This document shows positions 1 through 8,570 of a DNA stretch of 44,761 nt, piece by piece. Position numbers and translations under genes: made by a program. Every line of letters starts with the position of its first letter. Position 1 is the first letter of the stretch. Location of the stretch: NCBI GenBank assembly GCA_944389865.1, contig CALXNX010000014.1, positions 1-44,761 of the forward strand, in the 5' to 3' direction. Under the pieces are notes generated by a model. The model was not told the origin of the DNA. It did no database searches and saw nothing but the letters and a program-made list of their open reading frames with translations. This DNA comes from an uncultured Succinivibrionaceae bacterium (GTDB lineage Bacteria > Pseudomonadota > Gammaproteobacteria > Enterobacterales > Succinivibrionaceae).

Positions 1-1
1 T

Positions 2-77
<76 letters not shown>

Positions 78-96
78 TTACGCACCATTTTTCTTT

Positions 97-172
<76 letters not shown>

Positions 173-197
173 GTTTTCTTCTTTTCTTTCCGGTCCT

Positions 198-273
198 GGG
201 GGTATAGCTCAGCTGGGAGAGCATCTGCTTTGCAAGCAGAGGGTCAGCGGTTCGATCCCGCTTACCTCCACCA
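198..273 (+). tRNA. tRNA-Ala (anticodon TGC)
   Basis: A 76-nt cloverleaf ending in CCA at 271-273. The acceptor stem GGGGGTA pairs with TACCTCC and again carries G3-U70. The anticodon loop TTTGCAA gives anticodon TGC (UGC), which reads GCA and GCG and complements the two GGC copies. An open reading frame running through the tRNAs into tolC is an artefact of the tolC frame staying open upstream. Confidence 0.95.
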
Positions 274-331
274 CGACCGCGCATCTTTTTCACCCCGCCC
301 CTTAACCGGGCATACTGCCAATCCTGCCGAT

Positions 332-367
332 TTTGATTTTAAATCGCAAAATCAAATTTGCTATACT
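332..367 (+). promoter_or_regulatory. Candidate tolC promoter with inverted-repeat operator
   Basis: TTTGATTTT (332-340) and AAAATCAAA (348-356) form a perfect 9-bp inverted repeat with a 7-nt centre. A -10-like TATACT lies at 362-367. With 17-bp spacing the -35 position (339-344, a poor TTAAAT) falls inside the repeat, so a bound protein would cover the polymerase site. The predicted transcript starts near 374, about 45 nt before the tolC start. The binding protein is unknown. Confidence 0.45.
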
Positions 368-418
368 TACATGAATGTAGGTAAAACTGGAACAGTGTTG
401 AAGAGGAAAAGCACGTTT

Positions 419-1744
419 ATGCGCTGCAAAACTGCTGTACTGGCGCTGGCTGTAGCCGCTTGTCTGCCGTCCATGGCCGCCGCCGAAGATTTAATGGATA
501 TTTATAAAGAAGCTTTTGTCAAAGATCCGGTGGTCCTGCAGGCGCAGGCCAACCGCAACGCCGCCTTTGCGGCCATTGACGAAGCCACTGCCGCTCTGCT
601 GCCGCAGATTGATGTGTCAGGCTCACTGTCGGCCAATCACACCAGCGTCATGACCGGCACCAATGAGCGTGCCGACGCCCGCACCGCCTCGGCCGGCATC
701 AATTTATCCCAGGCCCTGTGGCGGCACTCCAGCTGGACTACCCGCACAATCGCCCAGAAGACCGCGGCCCAGCAGGATCTGATCTATAACGACGCTCTGC
801 AGAATTTAATCATGCGCACCGCGACCGCTTACTTCAATATCTTAAGCGCCCGCGATACCCTGACTTTTGCCAAAGCTTATCAGGAAGCTTTAAGAACGCA
901 GTTAAATGAAGCCACCCGCCGCTTTCAAGTAGGCTTAATTGCTGAAACCGATCAGCTGCAGACTAAGGCCGATTACGATCTGTCTACTGCGCAGGTGATC
1001 ACCGCTGAAAACGCGCTGATCAATTCCTACGAGGAGCTGCGCCAGCTTATCGGACGTACTACTTCTAATTTAGCCCTGCTCGATGAGTCGCGCTTCTCGC
1101 CGGCACCTGTACAGCTGTCCCGCCAGAACATTCTGCAGACTGCAGAAGACAATAACTTATCCCTGCAGGCTGCGGTCATCGGCCGTGATATTGCCAAAGA
1201 TCAAATCACTTTAGCCCAGACCGGTCACGAGCCTACTCTTGATTTAACCGGCAGTCTGTCCACTTCCTATTCTGACTACAGCACTGAGGTGCCGGGGGTA
1301 CAGGAAGACGGCAATATGCATGAAGGCGTAATCGGCGTCACCCTGAATCTGCCGGTATTCCACGGCGGCGCGGTGAGCGCACAGGTGGAACAGGCCGAGC
1401 AGAATTATGTGGCCGCAAGCGAACAGCTGGAGAGCACCCACCGCAGCGTGGTGATGGCCGTCAATAACGGCTACAACAATGTCAATGCCGCCATCAGCTC
1501 AGTGCGCGCTTACGAGCAGCTGATCAAATCTGCTGAATCATCGCTGCAGTCGGTCAAAGCCGGCTACGAAGTCGGCACCCGCACCATGTCGGATGTGCTG
1601 GACGCCACCCAGAGCTTCTACAGCGCACAGCAAAGTCTGTCCGCCGCCCGCTACAATTACATCATTGCCCGCTTAAACCTGCTGTATACACAGGGATCGC
1701 TGACTGCTGATGATTTAGCTGCAGTTAACCGCGGCTTAAAATAA
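419..1744 (+). CDS. tolC: Outer-membrane efflux channel TolC
   Basis: Outer-membrane factor of tripartite drug efflux pumps and type I secretion. It forms a trimeric beta-barrel and alpha-helical tunnel through the outer membrane and periplasm. The product is 441 aa when started at the ATG at 419, which gives a clean signal peptide (about residues 1-22, cleavage after SMAAA) and an AGAGGA ribosome site at 402-407. An in-frame ATG at 371 would put extra residues before the signal peptide and is less likely. The protein shows the two OEP repeats: an N-terminal half beginning DLMDIYKEAF and a second half containing the GVTLNLPVFHGG segment, with the conserved VGTRTMSDVLDA near the C-terminus. 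In E. coli tolC sits beside nudF; here nudF is about 17 kb away. Confidence 0.93.
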   Translation: MRCKTAVLALAVAACLPSMAAAEDLMDIYKEAFVKDPVVLQAQANRNAAFAAIDEATAALLPQIDVSGSLSANHTSVMTGTNERADARTASAGINLSQALWRHSSWTTRTIAQKTAAQQDLIYNDALQNLIMRTATAYFNILSARDTLTFAKAYQEALRTQLNEATRRFQVGLIAETDQLQTKADYDLSTAQVITAENALINSYEELRQLIGRTTSNLALLDESRFSPAPVQLSRQNILQTAEDNNLSLQAAVIGRDIAKDQITLAQTGHEPTLDLTGSLSTSYSDYSTEVPGVQEDGNMHEGVIGVTLNLPVFHGGAVSAQVEQAEQNYVAASEQLESTHRSVVMAVNNGYNNVNAAISSVRAYEQLIKSAESSLQSVKAGYEVGTRTMSDVLDATQSFYSAQQSLSAARYNYIIARLNLLYTQGSLTADDLAAVNRGLK

Positions 1745-1765
1745 AGCTTAAGATCTCAAGCCATG

Positions 1766-1786
1766 ACGGCCGCGGCAAGCGGCCGT
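1766..1786. terminator. Hairpin between tolC and the MFS gene
   Basis: ACGGCCGC and GCGGCCGT form an 8-bp perfect stem around a GGCAA loop, in the gap between two convergent genes. The tract after it on the plus strand (TTCTG) is weak in U, so intrinsic termination may be inefficient. Nothing T-rich follows on the minus strand. Confidence 0.45.
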
Positions 1787-1813
1787 TCTGCTGTCTGGAT
1801 ACCTATTTCTGCC

Positions 1814-3220
1814 TTAATCACTGACGCGGCCTAAATTGCGCAGCCGCTCCCCTTCCAGCAGACGATTCTCAATGCCTTCTAATGACGCCTGAGCAGTATT
1901 GGGCACGTAATGCCAGATCAGCAGGCAGAAGAGCAGTGCGGCAAGAAGGAAGCAGCAGAAAAGTCCGCTGTAGCCTAAGAGCCGCACCAGCTGCGTATAG
2001 GACTGCAGCGCAAAAAGGGCCGCCACCGCCTGACACAACAGAATGGCAGCCGCAGCAAACTCGCGCCCGCGGCCAGGGCAGAGCTCCGGCATTAAACAGC
2101 CAATCAGGACGCTGAAGCAGATGACGGAAGCATAGATGTAGCTCAAGACGCCTAAAGTGAGCAGGAGCGGGGTAATAAGCATGCGCCCGGCAAAGGAACT
2201 GAAGGCCAAAACCAGAAGCGCAAAAGCCAAAAGACAGGCGGCGGCAAAGAGCAGCGTGCGCCTACCTAAGCGATCAATCATCAAAGCTGCGGTAATAAAC
2301 CCAAAAAAAGCCACCGCAAAGGCCGCTTTCAAGAGACCGTAGGTAAAGCCCGAGCTTTGATAGTAATTAAGGTAGCGTCCGACCGCAAAGAGATCGTCTA
2401 AGGCAAAGAGCATGGCCGAAAAGCCTGAAGCCTGCAGGAGCAGCGTCAGACCCAGCAGAACCCAGAACACGCGGCGGAACGGGGCGCTCTGCAGGAAAAA
2501 CTGCGAGCCGCGCTGCTCCTGACGATAGCATTCGTTAATGCCTGCAAGCTCACGGGCGGACAGGCCCATATTGCCGCGCAGCTTAAAGAGCACGTTTAAA
2601 GCGCTGTCGGGCTGACCGATGCTCGATAAATAGCGCGGGCTTTCGGGAAGCTTGAAGGCGGCTGCAATCAGCACGCCTAAGGAGATGAAGATGATGACTA
2701 AGGAGAGCGCTGTCGAGCCGCGCGCCGGACCGATATCGCAGGTAAGGACGCCGATAAGCGCACCGGCGGCAAAACAGGTCATCCCCATGCTGCACCCCAG
2801 GCCCCGATTTTTGGGCAGGGTGATTTCAGCGGCGTAAAGCAGTAAGGACAGCGTGAAGAGACCTGCGGCAAAGCCGGTGACAAACTGCGCGCACAGCATG
2901 ATGGAAAGATTGGGAGCAAACAGCGCGGCGGCTGAACCGGCCATGCCGGCGGCGGATCCTGAGAGCAGGCAGATCTTGCGGCCTGAACCGTAAACCAGCC
3001 AGCCTCCTAAAAAGAGGCCCAAAATTGCGCCCAGAATATCAGTGCCTAAGATGACGTCGGCCTCATGCCCCTCTAAGATAAAGTAATTGCTTAAAACCTG
3101 CTGATTGGCAAAAGTACGGCCTAAATCAAAACCGAAGCCCATGGCTAAGAGCCATGCGAGCATCAAATACTGCAGCGGACGGACTGCGCTGTCCCAGCCG
3201 AATCCCAGAGTTTTAATCAT
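1814..3220 (-). CDS. MFS transporter, sugar porter family
   Basis: A 468-aa integral membrane protein of the major facilitator superfamily with about 12 hydrophobic segments. The family signatures are those of sugar porters: GSGRK after TM2, a PESPRYL motif after TM6 (PESPRWL in xylose and glucose porters), and DRLGRRTLL after TM8. A proton-driven sugar uptake role is inferred; the substrate cannot be read from sequence. The start chosen is the ATG at 3220, 8 nt after an AAGG site, not an upstream GTG at 3229. It stands alone, convergent with tolC and divergent from hldE, with no sugar-metabolism gene next to it. The C-terminus (after about residue 440) is hydrophilic and cytoplasmic. Confidence 0.8.
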   Translation of the reverse strand: MIKTLGFGWDSAVRPLQYLMLAWLLAMGFGFDLGRTFANQQVLSNYFILEGHEADVILGTDILGAILGLFLGGWLVYGSGRKICLLSGSAAGMAGSAAALFAPNLSIMLCAQFVTGFAAGLFTLSLLLYAAEITLPKNRGLGCSMGMTCFAAGALIGVLTCDIGPARGSTALSLVIIFISLGVLIAAAFKLPESPRYLSSIGQPDSALNVLFKLRGNMGLSARELAGINECYRQEQRGSQFFLQSAPFRRVFWVLLGLTLLLQASGFSAMLFALDDLFAVGRYLNYYQSSGFTYGLLKAAFAVAFFGFITAALMIDRLGRRTLLFAAACLLAFALLVLAFSSFAGRMLITPLLLTLGVLSYIYASVICFSVLIGCLMPELCPGRGREFAAAAILLCQAVAALFALQSYTQLVRLLGYSGLFCCFLLAALLFCLLIWHYVPNTAQASLEGIENRLLEGERLRNLGRVSD

Positions 3221-3305
3221 CAAATACACCTTTATACGCTGGAGCTCATTGTAGCAAAGCCCGGGCGCTCACGCGATCCCCGCCCACAGCCGGAGCTAAA
3301 AAAGC

Positions 3306-3311
3306 TATAAT
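3306..3311 (+). promoter_or_regulatory. Candidate -10 element for hldE
   Basis: A perfect TATAAT hexamer about 50 nt before the hldE start. No good -35 is present at 16-18 bp upstream, so this is a position-based guess. Confidence 0.3.
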
Positions 3312-3360
3312 TTGTCAGATAGAAAAACTGCAGACAAAAGCTTTGAGCACAGGAGATGTT

Positions 3361-4791
3361 ATGGCAGCTTTGCGTATCCCGGCCTTTGACGGCAAAGTTA
3401 CAGTGATTGGCGACGTGATGCTCGATCGCTATTGGTCAGGTCCGGCCAGCCGAATTTCCCCGGAAGCCCCAGTACCGGTAGTTAAGATCACCAAGCGCGA
3501 GGATAGAGCCGGCGGCGCTGCCAACGTGGCCATCAACATCACCGCCTTAGGCGCGCCCTGCACCTTAGTGGGCATTGTGGGCGAGGATGAGGCAGCCGAC
3601 AAGCTCAAGGCCTTAATTGAAGAGAAAGGAGCTCAGACCAATTTCATCGTCTGCCAGGAAGTTCCTACCATCACCAAGCTGCGCGTCTTAAGCCGCAATC
3701 AGCAGCTTCTGCGCGCGGACTTTGAGGAAGGGTACGCGGAGATCGATAATGGACGCATGCTGCAGGCGCTGCGCCAGAGCATGCGCGGGGGCTGCAGAGT
3801 GGTGATCCTGTCCGATTACGGCAAGGGCGCTTTAAGCTCGGTACAGCAGATGATTAAGACTGCCCGCGACCATGGCGCCGCCGTCCTGATTGACCCTAAG
3901 GGCACGGATTTTCACAAATACTCCGGGGCAACCCTGCTCACCCCCAATATGTCCGAGTTCCAGGCGGTCGCAGGTCAGGTCAAGAATGAGGATGATCTCG
4001 TCGCCAAGGGGCTGAAGATGATCAGCGACTTTAATTTAGAGGCGCTGCTGGTTACCCGCTCTGAGGACGGCATGTCCTTAATCCGTCCGGGCCTGCCGCC
4101 GGTGCATCTGCCTACCCACGCCCGTGAGGTTTATGATGTCACCGGTGCCGGCGATACCGTGATCGCCACCTTGGGAGCGTGCCTTGCCTGCGGCGCAGAT
4201 TTAGTCGAGGCCTGCGAAATTGCCAATCATGCCGCCGGCATCGTGGTAGGCAAGCTCGGCACCTCCACTGCATCACCGGCCGAAATTGCCGCAGAAATTT
4301 CCGGCAGGGCCCCGGCGCAGGGCGGAGTGGTTACTGAAGAGGAGCTCCTTGCTGCTGTGGCGCGCTTAAAGGCCCAGGGCCGTAAAATCGTCATGACCAA
4401 CGGCTGCTTTGATCTGCTCCATCAGGGACATGTGGATTATCTGCAGCAGGCGCGCGCTTTGGGCGATGTATTAATCGTCGCGGTCAATTCCGATGAGTCG
4501 GTGCAGCAGCTTAAAGGTCCGTCCCGCCCGATTGTGCCGCTGAAAAACCGCATGGGGCTGCTGGCGGCTCTGTCCTGCGTTGATTTCGTGGTGCCCTTCT
4601 CCGAGCAGACCCCGCAGCGACTAATCGGCGAGGTGCTGCCGGATATCCTGGTCAAAGGCGGGGACTACAAAGTCGAGGAGATCGCCGGGCATAAGGAAGT
4701 GCTGGCCAACGGCGGTCAGGTGACTATCCTGCCCTTTACCCCGGGCTTTTCCACTACCAATATCGTCAAGCGCATCAAGGAGCAGCTCTAA
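3361..4791 (+). CDS. hldE: Bifunctional D-heptose-7-phosphate kinase / heptose-1-phosphate adenylyltransferase
   Basis: Makes ADP-heptose for the lipopolysaccharide inner core, carrying out both the 1-kinase step and the adenylyl transfer step. The product is 476 aa (E. coli HldE is 477). Residues 1 to about 318 are a ribokinase/PfkB domain, with [14 protein letters not shown] near the start and the DVTGAGDT anion-hole motif with catalytic Asp near residue 265. The C-terminal domain begins near residue 340 and carries the nucleotidyltransferase signature [16 protein letters not shown]. The start is the ATG at 3361, 5 nt after AGGAG; an in-frame TTG at 3343 is less likely. Its stop overlaps the start of the rhodanese gene (TAATG), so the two are translationally coupled. 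Its presence shows the cell makes a heptose-containing core. Confidence 0.96.
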   Translation: MAALRIPAFDGKVTVIGDVMLDRYWSGPASRISPEAPVPVVKITKREDRAGGAANVAINITALGAPCTLVGIVGEDEAADKLKALIEEKGAQTNFIVCQEVPTITKLRVLSRNQQLLRADFEEGYAEIDNGRMLQALRQSMRGGCRVVILSDYGKGALSSVQQMIKTARDHGAAVLIDPKGTDFHKYSGATLLTPNMSEFQAVAGQVKNEDDLVAKGLKMISDFNLEALLVTRSEDGMSLIRPGLPPVHLPTHAREVYDVTGAGDTVIATLGACLACGADLVEACEIANHAAGIVVGKLGTSTASPAEIAAEISGRAPAQGGVVTEEELLAAVARLKAQGRKIVMTNGCFDLLHQGHVDYLQQARALGDVLIVAVNSDESVQQLKGPSRPIVPLKNRMGLLAALSCVDFVVPFSEQTPQRLIGEVLPDILVKGGDYKVEEIAGHKEVLANGGQVTILPFTPGFSTTNIVKRIKEQL

Positions 4792-5228
4792 TGGGCAGTC
4801 AGCTGCTTACTGCATTAGGAGCTTTGCTGATCGGAGGGAGCGTGTTTCCGTCATTTGCCGTCACCGAAAACAGTTCGCTGCTGCAGGGTTTTACCCTGCA
4901 GCCGGGCTATACCGAGATTGCGCAGAATCTGGCTAATGCCTTAATTGAAGAGCGCCCGGAAGTAGTGCTCATCGATGTGCGCACCCCGGCGGAATACCGC
5001 AGCGGGCATATCTCGGGAGCCTTGAATATCCCGCTGGAGACTCTGCGCGAGCATGAGCTTTTAACTGCGGTGCCCGACGTTTCCACACCGATCATCGTCT
5101 ACTGCCGCAGCGGCCGCAGATCCACTGACGCAGGTCAGCTTTTGGTCAAAAACGGCTATCAGTACGTAATGAACGCCGGCGGCGTGATCACCTGGCAGTA
5201 CGGACTTACTGCCGGGAATGAGCCTTAA
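4791..5228 (+). CDS. Exported single-domain rhodanese-like protein
   Basis: A 145-aa rhodanese (sulfurtransferase) homologue. The active-site loop is CRSGRRS with the catalytic cysteine at residue 105, preceded by the IDVRTPAEY motif at about 61-69. The first 23 residues are hydrophobic and end in a plausible cleavage site after SFA, so export to the periplasm is likely, although the N-terminus has no positive charge. The start ATG shares one base with the hldE stop, giving coupled translation. Exported rhodaneses of this type are common but their substrates are mostly unknown. Transfer of sulfur or binding of a thiol or oxyanion is inferred from the intact cysteine. Confidence 0.75.
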   Translation: MGSQLLTALGALLIGGSVFPSFAVTENSSLLQGFTLQPGYTEIAQNLANALIEERPEVVLIDVRTPAEYRSGHISGALNIPLETLREHELLTAVPDVSTPIIVYCRSGRRSTDAGQLLVKNGYQYVMNAGGVITWQYGLTAGNEP

Positions 5229-5277
5229 CACCAGAACGCTCTCCAGGTCGCCCGCCCGGAGCTCTCCCTCCCTTATC

Positions 5278-8200
5278 TTATACCGCGAGCCGCGAGTTTA
5301 AATCAAAGAAGCGATCAGGGATCGGATGCTCCAGCTCCAGCTTCATGGTTACCGGCTTACTGCCGTGATGCTCAATGCATTTGCAGGGGCCCAGACAGGT
5401 ATACAGCACTGTGTTGCCGTTGGATTCTTTCTTAGCGGTGCGCAGAAACAGGATCTTCTCAACTGCAATGCGCTGTATGCCGGCTTCACTGTCACTAAGC
5501 TGGTTATTGGGCGTCTGCCACATTAAATGCGTCTTATCCACCAGGGCATCGGCATAGCGCGTGCCGTCACTGTAGAAGCGGCTCTCCTTATCCAGCGTCA
5601 CAAAGATAATGTCCTTGGCACAGCGTTCCGAATAGGTCACGCCGTTGCGTCTTGCGCCTGACGGCAGCTCAGCTGCACACAGCACCTGATCCGTAGTGTA
5701 ATTGCCATAAAGCGTCAGCGGCAGCTGTTTATCAGCAGGCTTTACCGCCAGATCAGCATGGCTTAAGCGGAAGGAGAGCAGCGAGCACAGCTCATGACAC
5801 AGCTCGGGTATATCCCGCACGGTCTGCAGTTTGGCCAAAATCGCATCCTCATCATCCGGAGCCGTCTGTTCAAACAAGGTGACGTAAAAGAGTTTGAGAT
5901 AATCCACAGTCCGGGCGGCATCCAGCTGCAGCAGCATCATACCTGTCTCCATAAAATACTTAAAGGCTGCTAAAAAGTCCGCATCATTGGCATTGCGCAG
6001 GCGCATGCAGGCCAAGTTGACGCAGTACTCCAGATCCTGCTCATGATCCTTAACCCGGCTGCCGGCTTCAATCCCGTTGGCCTGCAAATGCAGGCGATAG
6101 AAGCTGCGCGGCTTCTTTTTATTGGGATTGCCGTACAGCACCCCCGGCGGCAGCGCGTAAAAGTCCAGAAAATCTGCATATTCAGGCTCATGTCCGCGAA
6201 TTTCCTGCAGTTCCTGATATTTTTGCAGCAGATACTTCTCGCTGCAGTAGTTCTTAGCGATATTTTCCAGCACCGCCTCCTGCGCCCGGCGCTCTAAGCT
6301 GATGGCGCAGCCCTCCGGCAGCGAGGGGAAGCCCTGCTCGATTTCCTGTTCTAAGGATCCGGGGTTGGTCAGGAGCATCCGCACCTTAGTGTCAAAGCCG
6401 AATCTAAACTCTTTGCTGTCAAGGCCGATGAAATCCAGCACGGTGAGAAACTGCTTATGATGGGCGTCATCGCGGCGCAGGCCGCGGCCTAACTGCTGTA
6501 CAAAGATGGTCAGCGATTCCGTAGGCCGAAGCATCAAAAGCATATTGACGCAGGGAATATCTACGCCTTCATTGAAAAGCTCCACTGTAAACAAAAACTT
6601 CAGCTCGCCCTTTTCCAGCGCCTCTATCGACGCTGCCCGGTCAATCTCATTCATATCGCCGCAGACCGCCTGGCTGCGGATCCCGGCTTCATTGAACTTA
6701 TCTGCCATATAGCGGGCATGCTTTACGCTGACGCAGAATCCGAGGCCGTGCAGCAGATCAGCCTCGCCGTCGGCTATTTCCTGCACTTTGCTGATCGCAA
6801 GGGCTGCACGCTCTGCAGAGAGCGGACTTTCGGTGTAGAGATCGCTAAGCTCGCTGTCTTTATAGCTGCCGCGGGTGCAGTGCACCTTCTTCAAGTCGAT
6901 ATTGTCGCTGATCCCGAAGTAAATAAAAGGCACCAGAAGCCCGCGATTGACCGCCTCCGGCAGGCGCAGCTCAGCGCTGATGGTGTGATTGAAATACGGC
7001 AGAATATCCTTGCCGTCCATGCGCTCGGGCGTGGCGGTCAGCCCCAGCAGGTACTGCGGGTTAAAGATTTTGCGATCAAATAAATCCTGATAGCTCTGCG
7101 CTGCGCCGTGATGCACTTCATCCACAATCAGCATGTAAAAGTGATCCGGTTCCAGCTGCCCGGGGTACTGTCTCATGAAGCTTGACAGCGACTCCACCGT
7201 GGCAAAGACCTGCTGCCAGGCCGCAGGCTTGTGATCGCCGTTGAGCAGTTCGCCGAAATTGGGGTCATTGAGCACCCGACTGAAAGTCTCCCGCGCCTGA
7301 TTCAGGATCTGCGTGCGATGGGCCACATATAAAAGCGTCGGCCGTCTGCCCAAAGAGTCCGAAAGATTGCGGTAATCAAAAGCCGCCAGCATGGTCTTGC
7401 CGGTACCGGTGGCCGCGACCACTAAGTTGCGCTTATTGCCGCCGACGCGCTGCACGGCTAAATGATCCAGGATCTTCAGCTGATGCTCTAAGGGCTTAGG
7501 TCCCAGCAGAGCCTTAAAGTCAGGCAGTGCAAAATCGCTGTCAGGCCGCCCAAACTGCACGCGCTCGCGCGTAAGCGCCAGCTCCAGCTGTCGGAACGAC
7601 TCCTCTCCGCTGCATAGTTTAAAGCGCGGATCGGATAAATACACCTGCACCGCCTGGTGCAACTGCCCAAAGATCTGCGGGGAGCGATACTCGCTGATCT
7701 TTAAATTCCACTCCAAACCTTCAGTTAAGGCGGGCTCAGACAGATTGGACGAGCCGATATAGGCTGTAGAAAAGCCGGTTTTGCGATAAAAGATATAGCC
7801 CTTGGCGTGCATGCGCGACTTCGTGGTGTCGTAATTAATAAACACCTGAGTGCGCGGAAGCGCTGCCAGCTCTTTGACGGCCGCAGCCTGCGTAGCGCCG
7901 GTATAGGTGGTAGTAAAGACGTACAGCTGATGGCCCTCGATCGCGCAGAAGCGCTCCAAATCGGCTCTGAGCAGCTTGACCGCGCTGGCGCGCACAAAGG
8001 AGACCACCAGCCAAGCTTCATCTGCCGTCTGCAGTTCATTTTTCAGCGCGGCCGCCATGGTCTCGCGGCCGCGGCCCATAAAGAGCGCGTGCTGCGACAG
8101 CGGGGAGCGCGGCAGCAGCTTATTGAGCTGTTTCTGCTCCATCCTGGTGTCGCTGCGCCGGAAAAAATAGATAAGCTGCGTTAAGGGCTCGGCCAGCCTT

Positions 8201-8433
8201 GCTGGGAGCTTCAACTTTGCAATGAGATCATTGACCAAAGCGGCGGCATCCTCAGGATGCTCAGTGATCAACTGCTGCAGCTTGTCCTCAAGCAGCGGAT
8301 GCAGAAAGGCCGCCAGTGCAGCTGCGCCCTCTTCCGCTTTGTACGGACAGGTGCGCATCAGTGCGCTGCTCTCTGCCTTCATGGCCTGTTCTTCCGCCGC
8401 GGTCAGCGGCTTGTCATACCATCCCGACTGCAT
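5278..8433 (-). CDS. PLD-nuclease/SF2-helicase fusion, SauUSI-like type IV restriction candidate
   Basis: A 1051-aa multidomain protein. Residues about 110-270 form a phospholipase-D type nuclease domain with HAK at 209-211 (the HxK motif) and GSSN at 227-230. Residues about 315-700 form a superfamily 2 ATPase: Walker A ATGTGKT at 341-347, DEVHH at 438-442, TATPE at 466-470, and the motif VI arginine finger in QQLGRGLRR. The remaining C-terminal 350 residues have no enzymatic motif I can see and match my recollection of the DUF3427 region. This order (PLD, DEAD helicase, DUF3427) is that of SauUSI, an ATP-dependent enzyme that cuts cytosine-methylated DNA. No methylase or partner gene is adjacent, as expected for type IV. 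The start ATG follows AGGGAG. A DNA-repair helicase role is the alternative. Confidence 0.75.
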   Translation of the reverse strand: MQSGWYDKPLTAAEEQAMKAESSALMRTCPYKAEEGAAALAAFLHPLLEDKLQQLITEHPEDAAALVNDLIAKLKLPARLAEPLTQLIYFFRRSDTRMEQKQLNKLLPRSPLSQHALFMGRGRETMAAALKNELQTADEAWLVVSFVRASAVKLLRADLERFCAIEGHQLYVFTTTYTGATQAAAVKELAALPRTQVFINYDTTKSRMHAKGYIFYRKTGFSTAYIGSSNLSEPALTEGLEWNLKISEYRSPQIFGQLHQAVQVYLSDPRFKLCSGEESFRQLELALTRERVQFGRPDSDFALPDFKALLGPKPLEHQLKILDHLAVQRVGGNKRNLVVAATGTGKTMLAAFDYRNLSDSLGRRPTLLYVAHRTQILNQARETFSRVLNDPNFGELLNGDHKPAAWQQVFATVESLSSFMRQYPGQLEPDHFYMLIVDEVHHGAAQSYQDLFDRKIFNPQYLLGLTATPERMDGKDILPYFNHTISAELRLPEAVNRGLLVPFIYFGISDNIDLKKVHCTRGSYKDSELSDLYTESPLSAERAALAISKVQEIADGEADLLHGLGFCVSVKHARYMADKFNEAGIRSQAVCGDMNEIDRAASIEALEKGELKFLFTVELFNEGVDIPCVNMLLMLRPTESLTIFVQQLGRGLRRDDAHHKQFLTVLDFIGLDSKEFRFGFDTKVRMLLTNPGSLEQEIEQGFPSLPEGCAISLERRAQEAVLENIAKNYCSEKYLLQKYQELQEIRGHEPEYADFLDFYALPPGVLYGNPNKKKPRSFYRLHLQANGIEAGSRVKDHEQDLEYCVNLACMRLRNANDADFLAAFKYFMETGMMLLQLDAARTVDYLKLFYVTLFEQTAPDDEDAILAKLQTVRDIPELCHELCSLLSFRLSHADLAVKPADKQLPLTLYGNYTTDQVLCAAELPSGARRNGVTYSERCAKDIIFVTLDKESRFYSDGTRYADALVDKTHLMWQTPNNQLSDSEAGIQRIAVEKILFLRTAKKESNGNTVLYTCLGPCKCIEHHGSKPVTMKLELEHPIPDRFFDLNSRLAV

Positions 8434-8498
8434 AGCTCCCTCTCACTTCAGTAAGCCTCATGCAGCCAATTATGGCAGCTTGCAGGCCCAAATACAAA

Positions 8499-8534
8499 GC
8501 GGCCGCCTCAAAGACTGTGCTTCAAGGCGGCCGC
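8499..8534 (-). terminator. Rho-independent terminator of glgP
   Basis: GCGGCCGCCT (8499-8508) and AGGCGGCCGC (8525-8534) are a perfect 10-bp inverted repeat about 40 nt beyond the glgP stop. On the minus strand the stem is followed by TTTGTATTT, giving a U-rich tail. Confidence 0.75.
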
Positions 8535-8570
8535 CTGGAACCTAAAGCGTTAAAAGCTTAAGAGAAACAG

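Noticed and set aside
8222-8545. Plus-strand open frames over the 5' end of the helicase gene
   Set aside because: Low-complexity Ser/Ala/Cys translations, antisense to a clear conserved gene, no ribosome site or family.
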